Shown here one piece after another: positions 8,945 through 18,934 of a DNA stretch of 64,000 nt. The first letter of the stretch is position 1. The number at the start of each line of letters is the position of its first letter. The translations under genes were made by a program, and so were the position numbers. The notes below the pieces were generated by a model, which worked only from the letters and a program-made list of their open reading frames with translations, had not been told where the DNA came from and did not search any database. Source of the DNA: Bradyrhizobium roseum (GTDB lineage Bacteria; Pseudomonadota; Alphaproteobacteria; Rhizobiales; Xanthobacteraceae). The stretch lies in contig NZ_CP129212.1 of assembly GCF_030413175.1 (NCBI RefSeq), positions 4,588,001 through 4,652,000 of the forward strand, given 5' to 3'.

Positions 8945-10117
8945 TCAGCCCGGCCGCATCACGACCTTGATCACACCGGCCTCCTTGTCGCGAAATTTCC
9001 GGTACATCTCGGGTGCGTCTTCGAGACTTGCAGGATGCGTGACGACGAAGCTCGGGTCGATTTCTCCTGCCACGATCTTTTCCAGCAGAGGCTTGGTGTA
9101 AGCCTGCACGTGGGTCTGCCCGGTCTTGATGGTGAGGCCCTTGTTCATCGCAGCGCCGAGCGGGATCTTGTCGCCCATGCCGACATACACGCCCGGGATT
9201 GAAACAGTGCCAGCCTTGCGGCAGCACATGATAGCTTCCCGGAGGACATGGACGCGGTCCGTTGCCAGGAAGGTCGCTGCCTTGACCTTATCCAGAACGG
9301 CATCCGCAGCGCCGTGACCGGACGCCTCGCAGCCGACGGCATCGATGCAGCTGTCCGGACCACGCTTGTTGGTGCGTTTCATAAGCTCGTCGTAAACGTC
9401 GGTTTTCGAAAAATCGATCGTTTCCGCGCCGCCGGCTTCGGCCATGGCCAGCCGCTCCGGCACTTCATCAATGGCGATGACGCGCCCGGCCCCCAGCATG
9501 AGAGCGGAGCGGATCGCAAACTGTCCCACGGGACCGCAGCCCCAGATCGCAACGGTGTCGCCCGGTTCGATCTGCGCGTTGACAGCAGCCATGTAACCAG
9601 TCGGGAAGATATCGGACAGGAACAGCGCCTGTTCATCGGTCAAGCTGTCCGGCACCTTGATCGGCCCCACATCGGCCATCGGGACGCGGAGATATTCGGC
9701 CTGCCCGCCCGAGTACCCGCCGAGCATGTGACTGAAACCGAACAGCCCTGCCGGCGATTGCCCCATGGCCTTCGCAGCGATTTCGGCATTGGGATTGGTG
9801 CGGTCGCAACAGGAGAACAGGCCCTGCTGGCAGAACCAGCATTGGCCACAGCTGATCGTAAAGGGAACGACGACCCGATCGCCGATCTTCAGATTGGTAA
9901 CCTCTGAGCCGAGCTCGATCACCTCGCCCATGTTCTCATGCCCGAGGATATCGCCGCTCTCCATGGTCGGCTGATAGCCATCGAGGAGATGGAGGTCGGA
10001 GCCGCAGATCGCGCAGGCGGTGATCTTGATGATGGCGTCGCGCGCATGCTGGATCTTGGGATCCGGAACGGTGTCCACGCGAACGTCATTCTTGCCGTGC
10101 CAGCACAGTGCGCGCAT
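8945..10117 (-). CDS. Zinc-dependent alcohol dehydrogenase (glutathione-independent formaldehyde dehydrogenase-like)
   Basis: A 390-residue medium-chain dehydrogenase. The catalytic zinc region is [14 protein letters not shown] with [12 protein letters not shown]. The structural zinc lobe is [15 protein letters not shown] near residue 95. The NAD site is [26 protein letters not shown]. The extended loop and start [15 protein letters not shown] match the threonine/formaldehyde-dehydrogenase-like branch. Exact substrate is unproven; oxidation of formaldehyde or another small alcohol/aldehyde is likely. It is monocistronic and convergent with the DUF2865 gene. Confidence 0.9.
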   Translation of the reverse strand: MRALCWHGKNDVRVDTVPDPKIQHARDAIIKITACAICGSDLHLLDGYQPTMESGDILGHENMGEVIELGSEVTNLKIGDRVVVPFTISCGQCWFCQQGLFSCCDRTNPNAEIAAKAMGQSPAGLFGFSHMLGGYSGGQAEYLRVPMADVGPIKVPDSLTDEQALFLSDIFPTGYMAAVNAQIEPGDTVAIWGCGPVGQFAIRSALMLGAGRVIAIDEVPERLAMAEAGGAETIDFSKTDVYDELMKRTNKRGPDSCIDAVGCEASGHGAADAVLDKVKAATFLATDRVHVLREAIMCCRKAGTVSIPGVYVGMGDKIPLGAAMNKGLTIKTGQTHVQAYTKPLLEKIVAGEIDPSFVVTHPASLEDAPEMYRKFRDKEAGVIKVVMRPG

Positions 10118-10292
10118 GGGTCATTCTCCATTTGAGGGACGGCAGCGCCGTCATTCGGTCATGTTGTGCAGGCGCAACAGAGCCAGGCGGGTTATGTTCC
10201 AAAAGCAGTCGGCGGTTCACCCCTGCCCCGCAACCGGTCGCCTCAACACCCGGTCGACTGCGCTTCCTGGAGCAGCATGCGGTTACGCGCTT

Positions 10293-10526
10293 TCAGTGAT
10301 ACCTCCGCCGGGGACGAACCAAACAATTGTTAAGTTCGGCACCCAATGTTGAGTCCGCGTTGAGCAGAAGCCAGATCCTGTGGATCGTCTCGTGGGGATT
10401 CTGGCAATTTTCAAAATGGTCGCTCAGGACCAGATCGATCGCGGCTTCAATTGTCAGTGTTTTGCCTAGAGACATTTCCGTGCTTTCGAATTCCAATGAA
10501 CCGACATCAATGGGCCGAAGCTGCAT
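10293..10526 (-). CDS. Small hypothetical protein, 77 aa
   Basis: The frame begins MQLRPIDVGSLEFEST, has a helical, acidic middle (EAAIDLVLSDHFENCQNPHE) and ends in the basic tail RPRRRYH. A strong ribosome-binding site, GGGAGGAA, lies about 4 bases before the ATG, which is the main reason to accept it. It is divergent from the GntA-like gene starting 69 bp away. No family recognised. Confidence 0.5.
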   Translation of the reverse strand: MQLRPIDVGSLEFESTEMSLGKTLTIEAAIDLVLSDHFENCQNPHETIHRIWLLLNADSTLGAELNNCLVRPRRRYH

Positions 10527-10594
10527 TCGTTCCTCCCGGAAATATGCGCGTATTTAGGCACATTTTCGGGGGTCGATCGTTGGTGCGCGCAACA

Positions 10595-11275
10595 ATGGAA
10601 GCATCAATGACATCGCCAAGCCTTGCCGAGAAGTTTCGCAACCTGATCCATCAAACCGACTTTCCGTGCGTCGGCGCCAAATCCGCCCTGGCAAAGGGCA
10701 CACTGGACGTGCTGATTGCGCGCGACATGACATCCAACTGGGACGACCGCCGCATCTACGACGGCATTACCCGCATTGCGCGGTCGTATCGCAGTGACCG
10801 CGAACTCTTTCAGAGTTTCGCGGTGATCTTCGAGGGGCCCGTCGACCTGGACGAAACGGCATTCGAGAAATTTCTGTGGGCGCGCGCAGAAAGTCTCACC
10901 AATAAGGATGCGTGGCTGGGAACGTCGCGCGACACCCGTGTCAGCAGCGATCCGGAGGACCCGCACTTTTCGCTGAGTTTTGGTGAGGAAGCTTTTTTCA
11001 TTGTCGGACTGCACCCGCGCGCCAGCCGGCCGGCGCGCCGCTTTGAACGGCCGGCGCTGGTTTTCAATCTTCACGACCAGTTCGAGCAGCTGCGCGAGCA
11101 GGGCCGATACGAACGGATGCGCGCCAAGATCATCGAAAGAGACGTGGCGCTGGCGGGCTCGCCCAACCCGATGCTGGCACGGCACGGCACGATTTCCGAG
11201 GCGCGGCAATACAGCGGCCGCAACGTCGCCGAACCGGGATGGGTTTGTCCCTTCAATCCCGTGGAGCGCCCGTGA
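10595..11275 (+). CDS. YqcI/YcgG family protein (GntA-like heme-dependent N-hydroxylase family)
   Basis: 226 residues starting MEASMTSPSLAEKF (a second ATG at 10607 is possible). Conserved blocks FPCVGAKSALAKG, SFAVIFEGP, FFIVGLHPRASRPARRF, ALVFNLHDQFEQLREQGRYERM and PGWVCPFNP match the YqcI/YcgG family. Characterised members (GntA of guanitoxin synthesis and related arginine/guanidine N-hydroxylases) use heme and oxygen to hydroxylate a guanidino nitrogen. By family knowledge, this one may act on arginine or another guanidine; the substrate is not readable. Its stop shares one base with the DUF1989 start, so the two are surely co-translated. Confidence 0.8.
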   Translation: MEASMTSPSLAEKFRNLIHQTDFPCVGAKSALAKGTLDVLIARDMTSNWDDRRIYDGITRIARSYRSDRELFQSFAVIFEGPVDLDETAFEKFLWARAESLTNKDAWLGTSRDTRVSSDPEDPHFSLSFGEEAFFIVGLHPRASRPARRFERPALVFNLHDQFEQLREQGRYERMRAKIIERDVALAGSPNPMLARHGTISEARQYSGRNVAEPGWVCPFNPVERP

Positions 11276-11856
11276 TGGATCCCACACTCATTCCGCCGCG
11301 CTCGGGAACGGCATTTCGGCTGGCCCGCGGTGAATCGCTGACCGTGATCGATCCGCAGGGGCAACAGGTGGCGGATCTCGTCGCATTCAGCGCAACTGAC
11401 CTGCGTGAGGTCATCTCGTCAGGCCGAAGCCTGGATTACGCCAGCAAGCTGTACCTGACCGAAGGTGATCCCATCTACTCCAACCGCAGCAATGTCATGC
11501 TGCGCATCGTCGAGGACACAGTTGGACGGCATGACTTCCTGCTGACGCCCTGCTCCAAGGACACGTTCAGGATCATCTATCATGATGAAGACCCGCACCC
11601 GGGATGCTTTGGAAATCTCGCGACCGCGTTGGCGCCGTTCGGAATCGAACCGGATCACATACCGGTTGCTTTCAATTGCTTCATGAATGTGGTGATCCAG
11701 CCTACTGGCACCTTCACCGTGGAAGCTCCCATCAGCAAGAGCGGCGACTTCATCAGGTTCAGGGCCGAGATGGATCTCGTGATCGGCCTGACGGCATGCT
11801 CGGCCTTGCAGTCCAACAACTACGCTTTCAAGCCGATTGCTTACGTCGTCGGCTGA
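11275..11856 (+). CDS. DUF1989 / urea carboxylase-associated family protein
   Basis: 193 residues from ATG 11275 (overlap TGATG with the GntA-like gene). Family signatures are GQQVADLVAF, SSGRSLDYASKLYLTEGDPIYSNR, LLTPCSKDTF, DPHPGCFGNL and a C-terminal FRAEMDLVIGLTACSA block; the conserved His/Cys/Asp residues suggest a metal site. DUF1989 proteins often lie beside urea carboxylase or amine-degradation genes, with unproven enzymology. Pairing with an N-hydroxylase-family protein suggests a joint reaction on a guanidino or urea-type nitrogen compound. Confidence 0.85.
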   Translation: MDPTLIPPRSGTAFRLARGESLTVIDPQGQQVADLVAFSATDLREVISSGRSLDYASKLYLTEGDPIYSNRSNVMLRIVEDTVGRHDFLLTPCSKDTFRIIYHDEDPHPGCFGNLATALAPFGIEPDHIPVAFNCFMNVVIQPTGTFTVEAPISKSGDFIRFRAEMDLVIGLTACSALQSNNYAFKPIAYVVG

Positions 11857-11972
11857 GGTAGCCACCCAGAGCAGCACGCGGCACGAAAAAAGCCCCGTCG
11901 CTAAACCGGGCTTCAACCCGTGATGGACGCCAGCCTTGAGCGCTATCGCCTGAGCAAGGCATCGGCGCCGAT

Positions 11973-13724
11973 CTATCCCTCAAACGCCTCTGCCGAAGCG
12001 CGGCCGGCGCGCGCGACCAGCTTCTCGTCGGGCGCGGGCAGCGCCTTGCCGTTATCGCGAAAACGGTTGGTGATGGGATAGCGGCGGTCGCGGCCAAAAT
12101 TCTTTTCCGTCACCTTGACGCCTGGGGCTGCCTGCCGGCGCTTGTATTCGGCGAGGTTGAGCAGCCGATCGATCCGCGTCACCATTTCGGCCGGGAAGCC
12201 AGCGGCGATGATCGTCGCCAGCGGCTCCTCGCGCTCCACCAGGCGCTCGAGAATTCCGTCGAGCATGTCGTAAGGCGGCAGCGAATCCTGGTCGGTCTGG
12301 TTCTCGCGCAACTCAGCGGTCGGCGGGCGGGTGATGATGTTGACCGGGATCACCTCGCCCGACGGACCGAGCGCGCCGTCCGGCTTCCATTCGTTGCGCA
12401 GGCTGGAGAGCCGGAACACCTCGGTTTTGTAGATGTCCTTGATCGGATTGAAGCCGCCGTTCATGTCGCCATAGATGGTGGCATAGCCGACCGACATTTC
12501 CGACTTGTTGCCGGTCGTGACCACCATCGCGCCGGTCTTGTTGGAAATCGCCATCAGCAGCGTGCCGCGGGTACGCGCCTGCAGATTTTCCTCGGTGATG
12601 TCCCGCGGCAAACCGGCAAAGGGTTTTGACAGGATCTTTTCAAATCCGTTCACGGCGTCGGCGATCGGCAGCACTTCGTAGGGAAAGCCGAGCGCCTTGG
12701 CGAGTTTGGCGGCGTCGTCGAGCGAGACCTGCGCGGTAAACCGGAACGGCAGCATCACGCCGCGGACCTTGTCGGCGCCGAGCGCGTCGACCGCGATGGC
12801 CGCGCACAGCGCGGAATCGATGCCACCGGAAACGCCAAGCAATACGCCCGGAAAGCCGTTCTTGCGCACGTAGTCGCGCAGGCCCAGCACGCAGGCCGCA
12901 TAATCGCCCTTGTCGCCCTCCAGCAGCGGCGCAACCGGTCCGGCGCAGCGCCAGCCGTCAGCGGTCTTGGTCCAGTGCAGCGTGGTGATGTTTTCCTCGA
13001 ATGCCGGCAGTTGCGCTGCAACGGAAAGATCGGCGTTCAGCGCGAACGACGCGCCGTCGAACACCAGCTCATCCTGCCCGCCGATCTGGTTGAGATAGAC
13101 CAGCGGCAGGCCGCTCTCGGTGACGCGGGCCACCACGATCGACAGCCGCAGATCGTTCTTGTCGCGCGCATAGGGCGAGCCGTTCGGCACGACCAGGATT
13201 TCCGCGCCGGTCTCGGCGAGGCATTCGACGACGTTTTCGTACTCTTCGGACTCTTCGAGCCAGATGTCCTCGCAGATGGGAACGCCGACCCGCACGCCTT
13301 TGACCGTGACCGGGCCCGCGGCCGGACCGCGTGCGAACAGGCGCTTTTCGTCGAACACGCCGTAGTTCGGCAGATTGGCCTTGTATCGAAGGGCAGCGAT
13401 GCGGCCCTGATCGAGCAGCGCGCAGGCATTATAAAGCTTGCCGTCCTCAACCCAGGGCGTGCCGATCAGCACCGCGGGCCCGCCGCCCGCCGTCTCGCGC
13501 GCCAGTGCCTCGACAGCCGCGCGGCAGGCCGACTGAAACGCAGGCTTCAGCACCAGGTCTTCCGGCGGATAGCCGCAGATGAACAATTCGGGCAGCACCA
13601 GCAGATCGGCGCCGTCGGCCTTGGCTTGCTCGCGCGCGGCGCGCGCCTTGGCGGCGTTGCCGGTGACATCGCCGACCGTCGGGTTCAACTGAGCCAGCGA
13701 AATTATGAACTTGGGTTCGGTCAT
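11973..13724 (-). CDS. nadE: Glutamine-dependent NAD+ synthetase
   Basis: 583 residues with two domains. The N-terminal nitrilase-type glutaminase (about 1-270) has the triad Glu46 (in LPELF), a Lys in the RYKANLPNYGVFDE region and Cys in VPICEDIW. The C-terminal ATP-pyrophosphatase domain has the PP-loop GVSGGIDSALCA and the GNKSEMSVGYATIYGDMNGG region. It converts deamido-NAD to NAD using ammonia channelled from glutamine. Length is usual for the fused form. Confidence 0.96.
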   Translation of the reverse strand: MTEPKFIISLAQLNPTVGDVTGNAAKARAAREQAKADGADLLVLPELFICGYPPEDLVLKPAFQSACRAAVEALARETAGGGPAVLIGTPWVEDGKLYNACALLDQGRIAALRYKANLPNYGVFDEKRLFARGPAAGPVTVKGVRVGVPICEDIWLEESEEYENVVECLAETGAEILVVPNGSPYARDKNDLRLSIVVARVTESGLPLVYLNQIGGQDELVFDGASFALNADLSVAAQLPAFEENITTLHWTKTADGWRCAGPVAPLLEGDKGDYAACVLGLRDYVRKNGFPGVLLGVSGGIDSALCAAIAVDALGADKVRGVMLPFRFTAQVSLDDAAKLAKALGFPYEVLPIADAVNGFEKILSKPFAGLPRDITEENLQARTRGTLLMAISNKTGAMVVTTGNKSEMSVGYATIYGDMNGGFNPIKDIYKTEVFRLSSLRNEWKPDGALGPSGEVIPVNIITRPPTAELRENQTDQDSLPPYDMLDGILERLVEREEPLATIIAAGFPAEMVTRIDRLLNLAEYKRRQAAPGVKVTEKNFGRDRRYPITNRFRDNGKALPAPDEKLVARAGRASAEAFEG

Positions 13725-13768
13725 ACAGCAATGGTGCCCTGCACCAGAACAAACTGCAATCGTCTGCT

Positions 13769-14122
13769 TTAGAACGCGCCTATGCGTTCGGCGATGGCGA
13801 ACAGCCAGAACGCGCCGGACATCAGGAGCGCGACGCCGACCGCCGCCGAGCCCATGTCCTTGACCCGGCCGATCTGCGGATCATGCTCGGTGGTGAGCCG
13901 GTCGGCGAGCTTCTCGATCGCGGTATTGAGAATCTCGACCACCAGCACGAAGGCCACGGCCGCGACCAGTTCCACGCGGCGCATCACGCTCGCGCCGACC
14001 AGCCAGGCCAGCGGCACCGACAGCGCCAGCGCCAGAAGTTCCTCACGGACGGCCTGCTCCGAGCGGATCGCAAAGGCGAGGCCGTTGCGCGTGTTGATGG
14101 TGGCACGCCAGAGTCGCAGCAA
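13769..14122 (-). CDS. dgkA: Diacylglycerol kinase (prokaryotic DgkA type)
   Basis: About 117 residues from a TTG at 14122, just past the aroG stop. The frame is open to 14161, but that part is inside aroG. It shows the small three-helix membrane kinase pattern: RATINTRNGLAFAIRSEQAVREE, then helices, with the signature VVEILNTAIEKLADR and DMGSAAVG. It phosphorylates diacylglycerol at the inner membrane to recycle lipid head-group by-products. Overlap or abutment with aroG suggests co-transcription. Confidence 0.88.
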   Translation of the reverse strand: MLRLWRATINTRNGLAFAIRSEQAVREELLALALSVPLAWLVGASVMRRVELVAAVAFVLVVEILNTAIEKLADRLTTEHDPQIGRVKDMGSAAVGVALLMSGAFWLFAIAERIGAF

Positions 14123-14123
14123 G

Positions 14124-15506
14124 TCAAAGCCCCGCTGCGGCCGGCATCGGCTTGGCCCCACGTTCCTGCTTCAGCAGTTCGGCGATCAGGAAGGCCATGT
14201 CGATGGATTGTTCGGCGTTGAGGCGCGGATCGCAAACCGTATGATAACGGTCGTTGAGATCCTCGTCGGTGATGGCGCGGGCACCGCCGATGCATTCGGT
14301 GACATCCTGCCCGGTCATCTCCAGGTGAACGCCACCGGCATGCGTCCCTTCCGCCGCGTGGATGGCGAAGAACGACTTGACCTCCGACAGCACGCGGTCG
14401 AACGGCCGGGTCTTGTAGCCCGAGGTCGAGGTGATGGTGTTGCCATGCATCGGATCGCACGACCAGACCACGACGCGCCCTTCCCGCTTCACGGCGCGGA
14501 TCAGCGGCGCCAGATGATCGCCGACCTTGTCGGAGCCGAAGCGGTTGATCAGCGTCAGCCGTCCGGGCTCGTTGTCGGGATTGAGGATGTCGATCAACTT
14601 CAAGAGTTCATCCGGCTTCAGCGACGGGCCGCATTTCAGGCCGATCGGGTTCTTGATGCCGCGGAAATATTCGACATGGCCATGGTCGAGCTGGCGGGTG
14701 CGGTCGCCGATCCAGATCATGTGGCCCGAGGTCGCGTACCAGTCGCCGGTGGTGGAATCGACCCGGGTGAAGGCTTGCTCGTATCCCAGCAGCAGCGCCT
14801 CGTGGCTGGTGTAGAAATCGGTGGCGCGCAGCTCGGGATGGCTCTCGAGATCGAGGCCGCAGGCGCGCATGAAATTCAGCGCGTCCGAGATCCGGTCCGC
14901 CAGTTCCTTGTAGCGGCGCGACTGCGGGGAGTCCTTGAGAAAGCCGAGCATCCACTGATGCACGCTTCCCAGGTTGGCAAAGCCGCCGGTCGCGAACGCC
15001 CGCAGCAGGTTCAGCGTCGCGGCCGATTGCCGGTAGGCGTTCAACTGGCGCTGCGGATCCGGAATCCGCGCTTCCGGCGTGAACGCGATGTCATTGATGA
15101 TGTCGCCGCGATAGCTCGGCAGCTCGACGCCGTTGATCTTTTCGGTGTTCGAGGAACGCGGTTTGGCGAACTGCCCGGCGATCCGGCCGACCTTCACCAC
15201 CGGCAGCGCGCCGGCATAGGTCAGCACCACGGCCATCTGCAGCAGCACGCGGAAGAAGTCGCGGATGTTGTTGGCACCGTGCTCGGCAAAGCTCTCGGCA
15301 CAGTCGCCGCCCTGCAGGAGGAAGGCCTCGCCTGCGGCGACGCGGGCTAGCGCCTTTTTCAGGTTGCGGGCCTCGCCGGCGAACACCAGCGGCGGAAAGG
15401 TGGCAAGCTGCGCCTCGACATCGGCCAACGCCTTGGCGTCGGGATAGTCCGGCACCTGCAGCACCGGCCTGCTGCGCCAGCTATCGGGCGTCCACCGCTC
15501 GGACAT
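14124..15506 (-). CDS. aroG: Class II 3-deoxy-7-phosphoheptulonate synthase (DAHP synthase)
   Basis: 460 residues, plant/mycobacterial type II. It begins [22 protein letters not shown]. Conserved blocks are [56 protein letters not shown] and [17 protein letters not shown]. It condenses phosphoenolpyruvate and erythrose-4-phosphate, the first step of the shikimate pathway. dgkA follows immediately on the same strand. Confidence 0.96.
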   Translation of the reverse strand: MSERWTPDSWRSRPVLQVPDYPDAKALADVEAQLATFPPLVFAGEARNLKKALARVAAGEAFLLQGGDCAESFAEHGANNIRDFFRVLLQMAVVLTYAGALPVVKVGRIAGQFAKPRSSNTEKINGVELPSYRGDIINDIAFTPEARIPDPQRQLNAYRQSAATLNLLRAFATGGFANLGSVHQWMLGFLKDSPQSRRYKELADRISDALNFMRACGLDLESHPELRATDFYTSHEALLLGYEQAFTRVDSTTGDWYATSGHMIWIGDRTRQLDHGHVEYFRGIKNPIGLKCGPSLKPDELLKLIDILNPDNEPGRLTLINRFGSDKVGDHLAPLIRAVKREGRVVVWSCDPMHGNTITSTSGYKTRPFDRVLSEVKSFFAIHAAEGTHAGGVHLEMTGQDVTECIGGARAITDEDLNDRYHTVCDPRLNAEQSIDMAFLIAELLKQERGAKPMPAAAGL

Positions 15507-15667
15507 GACGTTAACTCCTGAGCAAAAACCGCAACTTACCGGCGGTAATGAAGGCCGGTTTATACACAGGCTGCGAGCGCTCCGCCAGTTAGATTTCCGC
15601 TAGCCCCGACAAGGCCTTGCGGCAAAAGCTGATTTCGCTTTTTGTTAGGCCGCTCACTAAACCTTAG

Positions 15668-16582
15668 ATGGAGCATGCGGTGGCCGACCCGAGGCTGGAC
15701 GACGTTTTCATCGACGATATCACGGTGCCCGCGACGGACGGATACTCACTCGCCGCGACGCTGTATCTGCCCCGGGGAGCCAAGCGCCACGCCGTTCTGA
15801 TCAATTCGGCGACCGCCGTCCCCCGCAAATTCTACCGGGGCTTTGCCGGCCACCTCGCCAGACGCGGCTGCGCGGTACTGACCTACGACTATCGCGGCAC
15901 CGGTGACAGCAGGCCGAAGGCGCAGGACGGTCAGGACCAGCCGAAATCGCTGGCCGGCTTCAAGGCCTCGATGTCGGACTGGGCGTGCCGGGATATCGTC
16001 GCGACGGTTGCCTGGATGCGCGAGCGCTACGCGGAGCTGCCGTTCGCCTATGTCGGGCATTCGTTCGGCGGCCAGGCGCTCGGCCTGCTGCCGAACAATT
16101 TCGAGATTCCGCGCGCGCTGCTGATCGCGGCCCAGGCCGGCTACTGGAAGCTGATGGCCTCGCCGGAGCGCTACCGCGTCTATGCGATGCTCAATCTTGT
16201 CGGCGTACCCCTCACCCGCGCGCTCGGCTACATGCCTGGCAAGGCCGGCCTCGGCATGGACCTGCCGAAGGACGCGTTTCTGCAATGGGTCGGCTGGGTG
16301 ATGAGCCCGCGCTATCTGTTCGATTCCCGGCTGGGCGAATTGCAGAATTTTCCACGGTACAGGGGCGCCTTGCGCGCGATCTGCCTATCCGACGATCCCT
16401 GGGCGACGCGGCCTGCCGTCGAACTGCTGTGCTCGGGCTTTACCTCGATCACGCCGGAGATCGTCACGGTGACGCCGGCCGAGGCCGGCGTGAGCCGGAT
16501 CGGGCACATGGGATTCTTCAGGCCCGAGCATCGCGACACACTGTGGCGGGATGCGGCGGAATGGATCGAGGCGGGGGAGTAG
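15668..16582 (+). CDS. Alpha/beta hydrolase (serine aminopeptidase-like lid family)
   Basis: 304 residues with the alpha/beta-hydrolase core: oxyanion region around INSATAVPRKFYRGFA, LTYDYRGTGDS, nucleophile elbow GHSFGGQALG near residue 132, and a C-terminal His in RIGHMGFFRPEH. Likely a cytoplasmic esterase or lipase-like enzyme; the substrate is unknown. It is followed 58 bp later by a Crp-family regulator on the same strand. Confidence 0.85.
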   Translation: MEHAVADPRLDDVFIDDITVPATDGYSLAATLYLPRGAKRHAVLINSATAVPRKFYRGFAGHLARRGCAVLTYDYRGTGDSRPKAQDGQDQPKSLAGFKASMSDWACRDIVATVAWMRERYAELPFAYVGHSFGGQALGLLPNNFEIPRALLIAAQAGYWKLMASPERYRVYAMLNLVGVPLTRALGYMPGKAGLGMDLPKDAFLQWVGWVMSPRYLFDSRLGELQNFPRYRGALRAICLSDDPWATRPAVELLCSGFTSITPEIVTVTPAEAGVSRIGHMGFFRPEHRDTLWRDAAEWIEAGE

Positions 16583-16640
16583 TTGCTTTCCTGCTGGGCG
16601 TCCTGAATTGTTACAAGCCAGAAAACCATTCTGGAGCCCC

Positions 16641-17384
16641 ATGACTGACATCGGCAACGACACAGCGGGAATCCTGCTTGCTGAAGAAGAAGACCTCGTC
16701 CCGCGTCAGCAGAGCCTGATCGAGCGTCTTCCGCCGGCGGCGCGTGACCGGGTCAAGGCGTATGGTGAGGAGCAAAGCTACCAACTCGGCGAAACACTGT
16801 TTCGACACGGCGATCATCACGACGGCATCGTGATCATCGAGAGCGGCTTAATCCGCAGCTTCTACACCGCGCCATCGGGCCGGGAAATCACGCTGGCCTA
16901 TTGGCTGCCAGGCAACTTTGTCGGCGGCCCCGACGTCTTTGGCGGCGGGGTCCACATGTGGACCGCGGTTGCGGCCCGGCGCAGCGTCGTCACACGGCTA
17001 CCGGGTGCAGGCCTCCGAGACCTCGCGCGCGAAGTGCCTGACCTCGCGCTCGGCATCATCGACGCGCTTGTCTTCAAAGCGAGGTGCTACTCCTCGCTGG
17101 CGCAGATGCTGGGCACGCGCTCCCTGACCCAACGGCTGGCCCAGGTGCTGCTTCACCTCGCCCATACCTACGGCTTCGAAGAAGACGAAGCCGGCCGGGG
17201 CATCACCATCGCAGCCGCCTTCACCCACGCTGAGATTGCGAACCTGATCGGCGGCACCCGGCAGTGGGTAACGATCAGTCTCAACCGCCTGCAGAAGGCC
17301 GGCGTTCTCAGCCAGAAGCGCGGCCTGCTCGTGATCCGCCGCATCGATCTGCTGTCCTCGGCGGCCTCCGCGACCGAAGAGTAG
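16641..17384 (+). CDS. Crp/Fnr family transcriptional regulator
   Basis: 247 residues from ATG 16641; the open frame reaching back to 16551 overlaps the hydrolase. The N-terminal cyclic-nucleotide-binding fold (about 30-140) includes YQLGETLFRHGDHHDGIVIIESG. The C-terminal winged helix includes FTHAEIANLIGGTRQWVTISLNRLQKAGVL. No N-terminal Cys cluster of FNR type is visible, so an oxygen-sensing Fe-S centre is unlikely. It precedes the M20 peptidase/ABC unit and might regulate it. Confidence 0.9.
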   Translation: MTDIGNDTAGILLAEEEDLVPRQQSLIERLPPAARDRVKAYGEEQSYQLGETLFRHGDHHDGIVIIESGLIRSFYTAPSGREITLAYWLPGNFVGGPDVFGGGVHMWTAVAARRSVVTRLPGAGLRDLAREVPDLALGIIDALVFKARCYSSLAQMLGTRSLTQRLAQVLLHLAHTYGFEEDEAGRGITIAAAFTHAEIANLIGGTRQWVTISLNRLQKAGVLSQKRGLLVIRRIDLLSSAASATEE

Positions 17385-17588
17385 CTGCAGCGAAGCCCTG
17401 ATCCGCACAGGCCCGCCGCTGCCCAGCGAACCCCCAGAACGGCGGCGATGGAAATTATCTGACACTGCCGGAAAACACCCACATCCTATTGAATTATCAG
17501 CGGTTCTCGCTTCTCCGCAACCTCGCGCGGCGACGCACGGCGGTTGGCACATGGCTTGCGTAGTAGTCGACGGCGATGACCGGAGACG

Positions 17589-18899
17589 ATGATGCAGTCG
17601 ACCATCGAAATTGAACGAGCCGAGCTGACGACGATCGAACGGCGCGTGTTGGACCGCATTACCGAACAAGCGTGGCTCGACCTGACCTGCGAGCTGGTGC
17701 CGGCAGGCCAGCCGGAGGCGGAGAACCCGCTGGATCCCGACGAGGCGCCGGCGCGCGAAGAAGGCGCGGCCCATTTCATCGCCGACAAACTGACCGACAT
17801 GGGATTCGAGGTTTCGTTCCACACCAAGCGTGAGGGCCGTCCCAATGTCGTGGGCGTCCTCGAAGGCACCGGCGGCGGACCCTCCCTCATTCTAAACGAC
17901 CACCTCGATACCTATCCCGCTGGCGACTGGAACGCCTGGACCATGACGGGCGGGCATCCGTTCCGTCCCACGCGCCATGGCAACAGGCTGTACGCCCGCG
18001 GCACGTCGGATACGCGCGGGAATCTCGCCTGCACGCTGTTGGCTGCGCGCGCGATCCGCGAAGCCGGCGTCGCGTTGCGGGGAACGCTGAAATGCGTCTA
18101 CACCGCCGACGAGGAAAAAAACGGGCCGGACGGTTCGATTTTCCTGCTCGACGAATGCGGCCTCGACGCCGATTACACGATCGTCTGCGAACCGACCGGC
18201 TGGACCAGGCCCGACGGCAGCTGGGGGATGGGTATTGCCGTCGCCAATGGCGGCAACTTCCTGGTCGAAATCGAAACGCGGGGAATCAAGACCCATATCT
18301 GGCGACCCGATACCGGCATCAACGCCATCGGCAAGATGGCGCGCCTGCTCGCCGCGTTCGAGACGATGACATTCACCCACACGCCGGCCAGACTTGCCGG
18401 CGGCACGCCGCCGACGGCTTCGATCGTGCGCATGCAGGGCGGCGTACGACGCGAAATGCAGTTTACGCCCGATATCTGCCACGGGGTGCTGGCGGTCGTT
18501 GGCATTCTGCCCGGCATGACACGCGAGAGCGTGATGGCCGATATCCAGCGCGTCATCGATGCCTGCATGAAAGCCGATCCGGATCTGAAGGCAACCGCGC
18601 GGCCCTACCCCGGCGCGCTGTTCGTCGACGGAACGCTGGAGCAGGACGAACTGGCCGACCCGACGGCCGCACTGGGGCGCAGCTACCGCCGCATCCTCAA
18701 GGAAGCGCCGGCCTTCTATCGCAAGAACGCCTTCAACGACACCATTCGCTTTGCCGAACGCGGACGCGCCGCCATCACTTTCGGTCCCGGCGAGGACGGC
18801 TGGCCTCCCGTCAATGAGTACATCCACATCGACAAGGCGGTCGCCGCCACCAAGATCCTTGCCCTTGCCGTCCTCGAATTGCTCGGGACAGCGGAATGA
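17589..18899 (+). CDS. M20 family metallopeptidase (ArgE/DapE-like deacylase)
   Basis: 436 residues (ATG ATG at 17589/17592). Zinc ligands and catalytic residues fit M20: LNDHLDTYPAG, RGTSDTRGN, a catalytic Glu pair in YTADEEKNG, and a dimerisation-domain insert near residues 220-330. These enzymes hydrolyse N-acyl amino acids, dipeptides or related amides in the cytoplasm. It abuts an NrtA/SsuA-type ABC transporter, so it probably processes the imported compound. The N-terminus is longer than in ArgE. Confidence 0.88.
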   Translation: MMQSTIEIERAELTTIERRVLDRITEQAWLDLTCELVPAGQPEAENPLDPDEAPAREEGAAHFIADKLTDMGFEVSFHTKREGRPNVVGVLEGTGGGPSLILNDHLDTYPAGDWNAWTMTGGHPFRPTRHGNRLYARGTSDTRGNLACTLLAARAIREAGVALRGTLKCVYTADEEKNGPDGSIFLLDECGLDADYTIVCEPTGWTRPDGSWGMGIAVANGGNFLVEIETRGIKTHIWRPDTGINAIGKMARLLAAFETMTFTHTPARLAGGTPPTASIVRMQGGVRREMQFTPDICHGVLAVVGILPGMTRESVMADIQRVIDACMKADPDLKATARPYPGALFVDGTLEQDELADPTAALGRSYRRILKEAPAFYRKNAFNDTIRFAERGRAAITFGPGEDGWPPVNEYIHIDKAVAATKILALAVLELLGTAE

Positions 18900-18934
18900 C
18901 TTTGACCCACCTTTCACCGCCGCACGGAGATTTC

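Noticed and set aside
13782..15350. 522-codon rightward frame over dgkA and aroG
   Set aside because: It is antisense to two clear genes; its composition (Arg, His, Asp, Gln) is that of a GC-rich shadow frame with no family resemblance.
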